DNA from: Granulicella sp. WH15
GTDB lineage: Bacteria > Acidobacteriota > Terriglobia > Terriglobales > Acidobacteriaceae
Assembly: GCF_009914315.1 (NCBI RefSeq)
Contig: NZ_CP042596.1
Coordinates: forward strand, 806,001-870,000
Direction: 5' to 3'
DNA length: 64,000 nucleotides
In this document: piece after piece, positions 63,016-64,000 of the stretch
Numbering within the stretch: position 1 is the stretch's first letter
Layout: every line of letters begins with the position of its first letter
Position numbers and translations under genes: made by a program
Notes under the pieces: model-generated
Seen by the model: only the letters and a program-made list of their open reading frames with translations
What the model was told of the DNA's origin: nothing
Databases searched by the model: none

Positions 63016-64000
63016 ATGAGAAGGCATGGTATGAAGCGAATTGCTGATGTATTGATGAAGCTTGCGGTGCTCGTTGCGGTGGTTGGGTGCAAAGTCGGGC
63101 CTAACTATAAACGTCCGGCGGTGGATGTTCCGCAGAGCTATCGTGGGGCGCTGGCGCCGGATGTTGCGGTGGCTGCTTCGACTGCCTCTCTGGGCGATGA
63201 GCAGTGGGCGGCTATCTTTCAGGATGCTGCGTTGCAGCGCTTAGTCAAAGAGGCGCTTGCGAACAATCTCGATCTTCGTATTGCTGCTCAGAGGGTTCTC
63301 GAAGCGCAGGCGCAGGTGGGGATTGCGCGTTCGCAACAGCTACCCTCGGTGAGTGGTGGCGCGGGTTTTACAACGTTGCAGATTCCCTCGTCGCTTGCGG
63401 GGACGAATAGCAATGGCAGTCCGGCCAACTCCTTCTTCGATGGCGGAGGGCTTACTGGATCTGCCGCGTGGAACCTCGATTTCTGGGGGATGTATCGTCG
63501 TCAGAGCGAAGCTGCTCGGGCTGAGCTGCTGGCCAGCGACTGGGCCAGGAAGGCTACGCGTAGCAGTCTTGTCCAAGGCGTGGCCGAGGCGTACTTCGCG
63601 CTGCGTAGTCTCGACGCACAGATGGAGATTACTCAGAGCACGATCAAGGCTCGTCAGGATTCTCTGCGGCTGACGCAGTCGCTGGAGCGGCATGGTGCGG
63701 GATCGCTTGCGGATGTGCGCCAGGCCGAGGAGTTGTTGCACGCGGCGCAGGCCAACCTGCCGGAGTTGAGAAGGCAGATTGCGGTCGAGGAGAATGCGAT
63801 CAGTATTCTGCTGGGGCACAGGCCGGGGGATATCGAGCGCGGCCTGCCGATAGCGGAGCAGCCGCATCCGCAGGAGGTTCCGGCTGGTGTGCCTTCGCAG
63901 TTGATTGAGAGGCGGCCGGATATTCAGCAGGCCGAGGCCAAGCTGATTGCCGCGAATGCGCGTATTGGTGTTGCGAGGGCGCAGTATTTTCCGCAGATAT
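63016..64000 (+). CDS. Outer-membrane efflux lipoprotein (TolC/NodT-like), 3' end cut by window
   Basis: Open for 328 codons to the window edge. The start ATG at 63016 follows GGTGGAGAG; a second ATG at 63031 is possible. A lipobox-like end of the signal (VLVAVVGCKVGPNYKRP) is the typical NodT-family beginning. Then GDEQWAAIFQDAALQRLVKE, ALANNLDLRIAAQRVLEAQA and SAAWNLDFWGMYRRQSEAAR give the helical-barrel pattern, and ERRPDIQQAEAKLIAANARI begins the second repeat. Third gene of the efflux operon, 20 bases after the adaptor. Confidence 0.92.
   Translation, partial: MRRHGMKRIADVLMKLAVLVAVVGCKVGPNYKRPAVDVPQSYRGALAPDVAVAASTASLGDEQWAAIFQDAALQRLVKEALANNLDLRIAAQRVLEAQAQVGIARSQQLPSVSGGAGFTTLQIPSSLAGTNSNGSPANSFFDGGGLTGSAAWNLDFWGMYRRQSEAARAELLASDWARKATRSSLVQGVAEAYFALRSLDAQMEITQSTIKARQDSLRLTQSLERHGAGSLADVRQAEELLHAAQANLPELRRQIAVEENAISILLGHRPGDIERGLPIAEQPHPQEVPAGVPSQLIERRPDIQQAEAKLIAANARIGVARAQYFPQI

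Overview
The window looks like the chromosome of a soil acidobacterium of the Terriglobia/Acidobacteriaceae type (Granulicella, Terriglobus or Edaphobacter-like). The grounds are three very large TonB-dependent receptors with an N-terminal carboxypeptidase-regulatory-like domain (Oar type) and no SusD partner, a VWFA protein of the acidobacterial kind, abundant PQQ dehydrogenases and secreted M14 peptidases, and high GC. Genus is inference. I see no rRNA, tRNA, CRISPR array, prophage or transposase gene.

Left part (1-31.4 kb). A pantothenate/CoA operon panB-panC-coaBC runs leftwards off the window edge. Divergent from it is a fused cellulose synthase bcsA-bcsB. Then come an aldo/keto reductase and two tandem secreted M14 metallopeptidases, the first apparently with a leaderless mRNA. 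Next is a B12-sparing island: nrdA-nrdB (class I ribonucleotide reductase) leftwards and metE (B12-independent methionine synthase) rightwards, each behind its own cobalamin riboswitch. A VWFA protein and a small secreted Ala/Pro/Lys-tailed protein are divergently encoded with almost touching starts. A TonB-dependent receptor, a GH8 enzyme that resembles a reducing-end exo-oligoxylanase, a PLP aminotransferase and tex follow.

Right part (34-58 kb). This is an accessory locus that I read as a glycan-uptake and periplasmic-oxidation system. It has an AraC regulator, receptor and amidohydrolase; a second receptor with a lipocalin-like protein; an operon of a DUF6282-like metal hydrolase, a Tat-exported TIM-barrel-like protein and a PQQ dehydrogenase carrying a cytochrome c domain; a GH106 alpha-L-rhamnosidase; and a regulator that joins an IclR-type winged helix to a sugar-binding-protein domain. 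Two tandem L-asparaginase-family proteins follow, both lacking the catalytic Asp, and then a cytochrome c divergent from a sorbosone-dehydrogenase-like PQQ protein. Two of the leftward operons share an unusual promoter: a TAGGAAAT box 10-11 bp upstream of a perfect TTGACA, with an 18-bp spacer. This suggests one regulator controls the locus.

Right end (58-64 kb). An ArsR-type repressor is divergent from an RND efflux operon (pump, adaptor, outer-membrane factor), which runs off the window.

Scattered through the intergenic regions of the left part are four copies of a modular repeat. One lies inside 55-bp near-perfect terminal inverted repeats and looks like a MITE.
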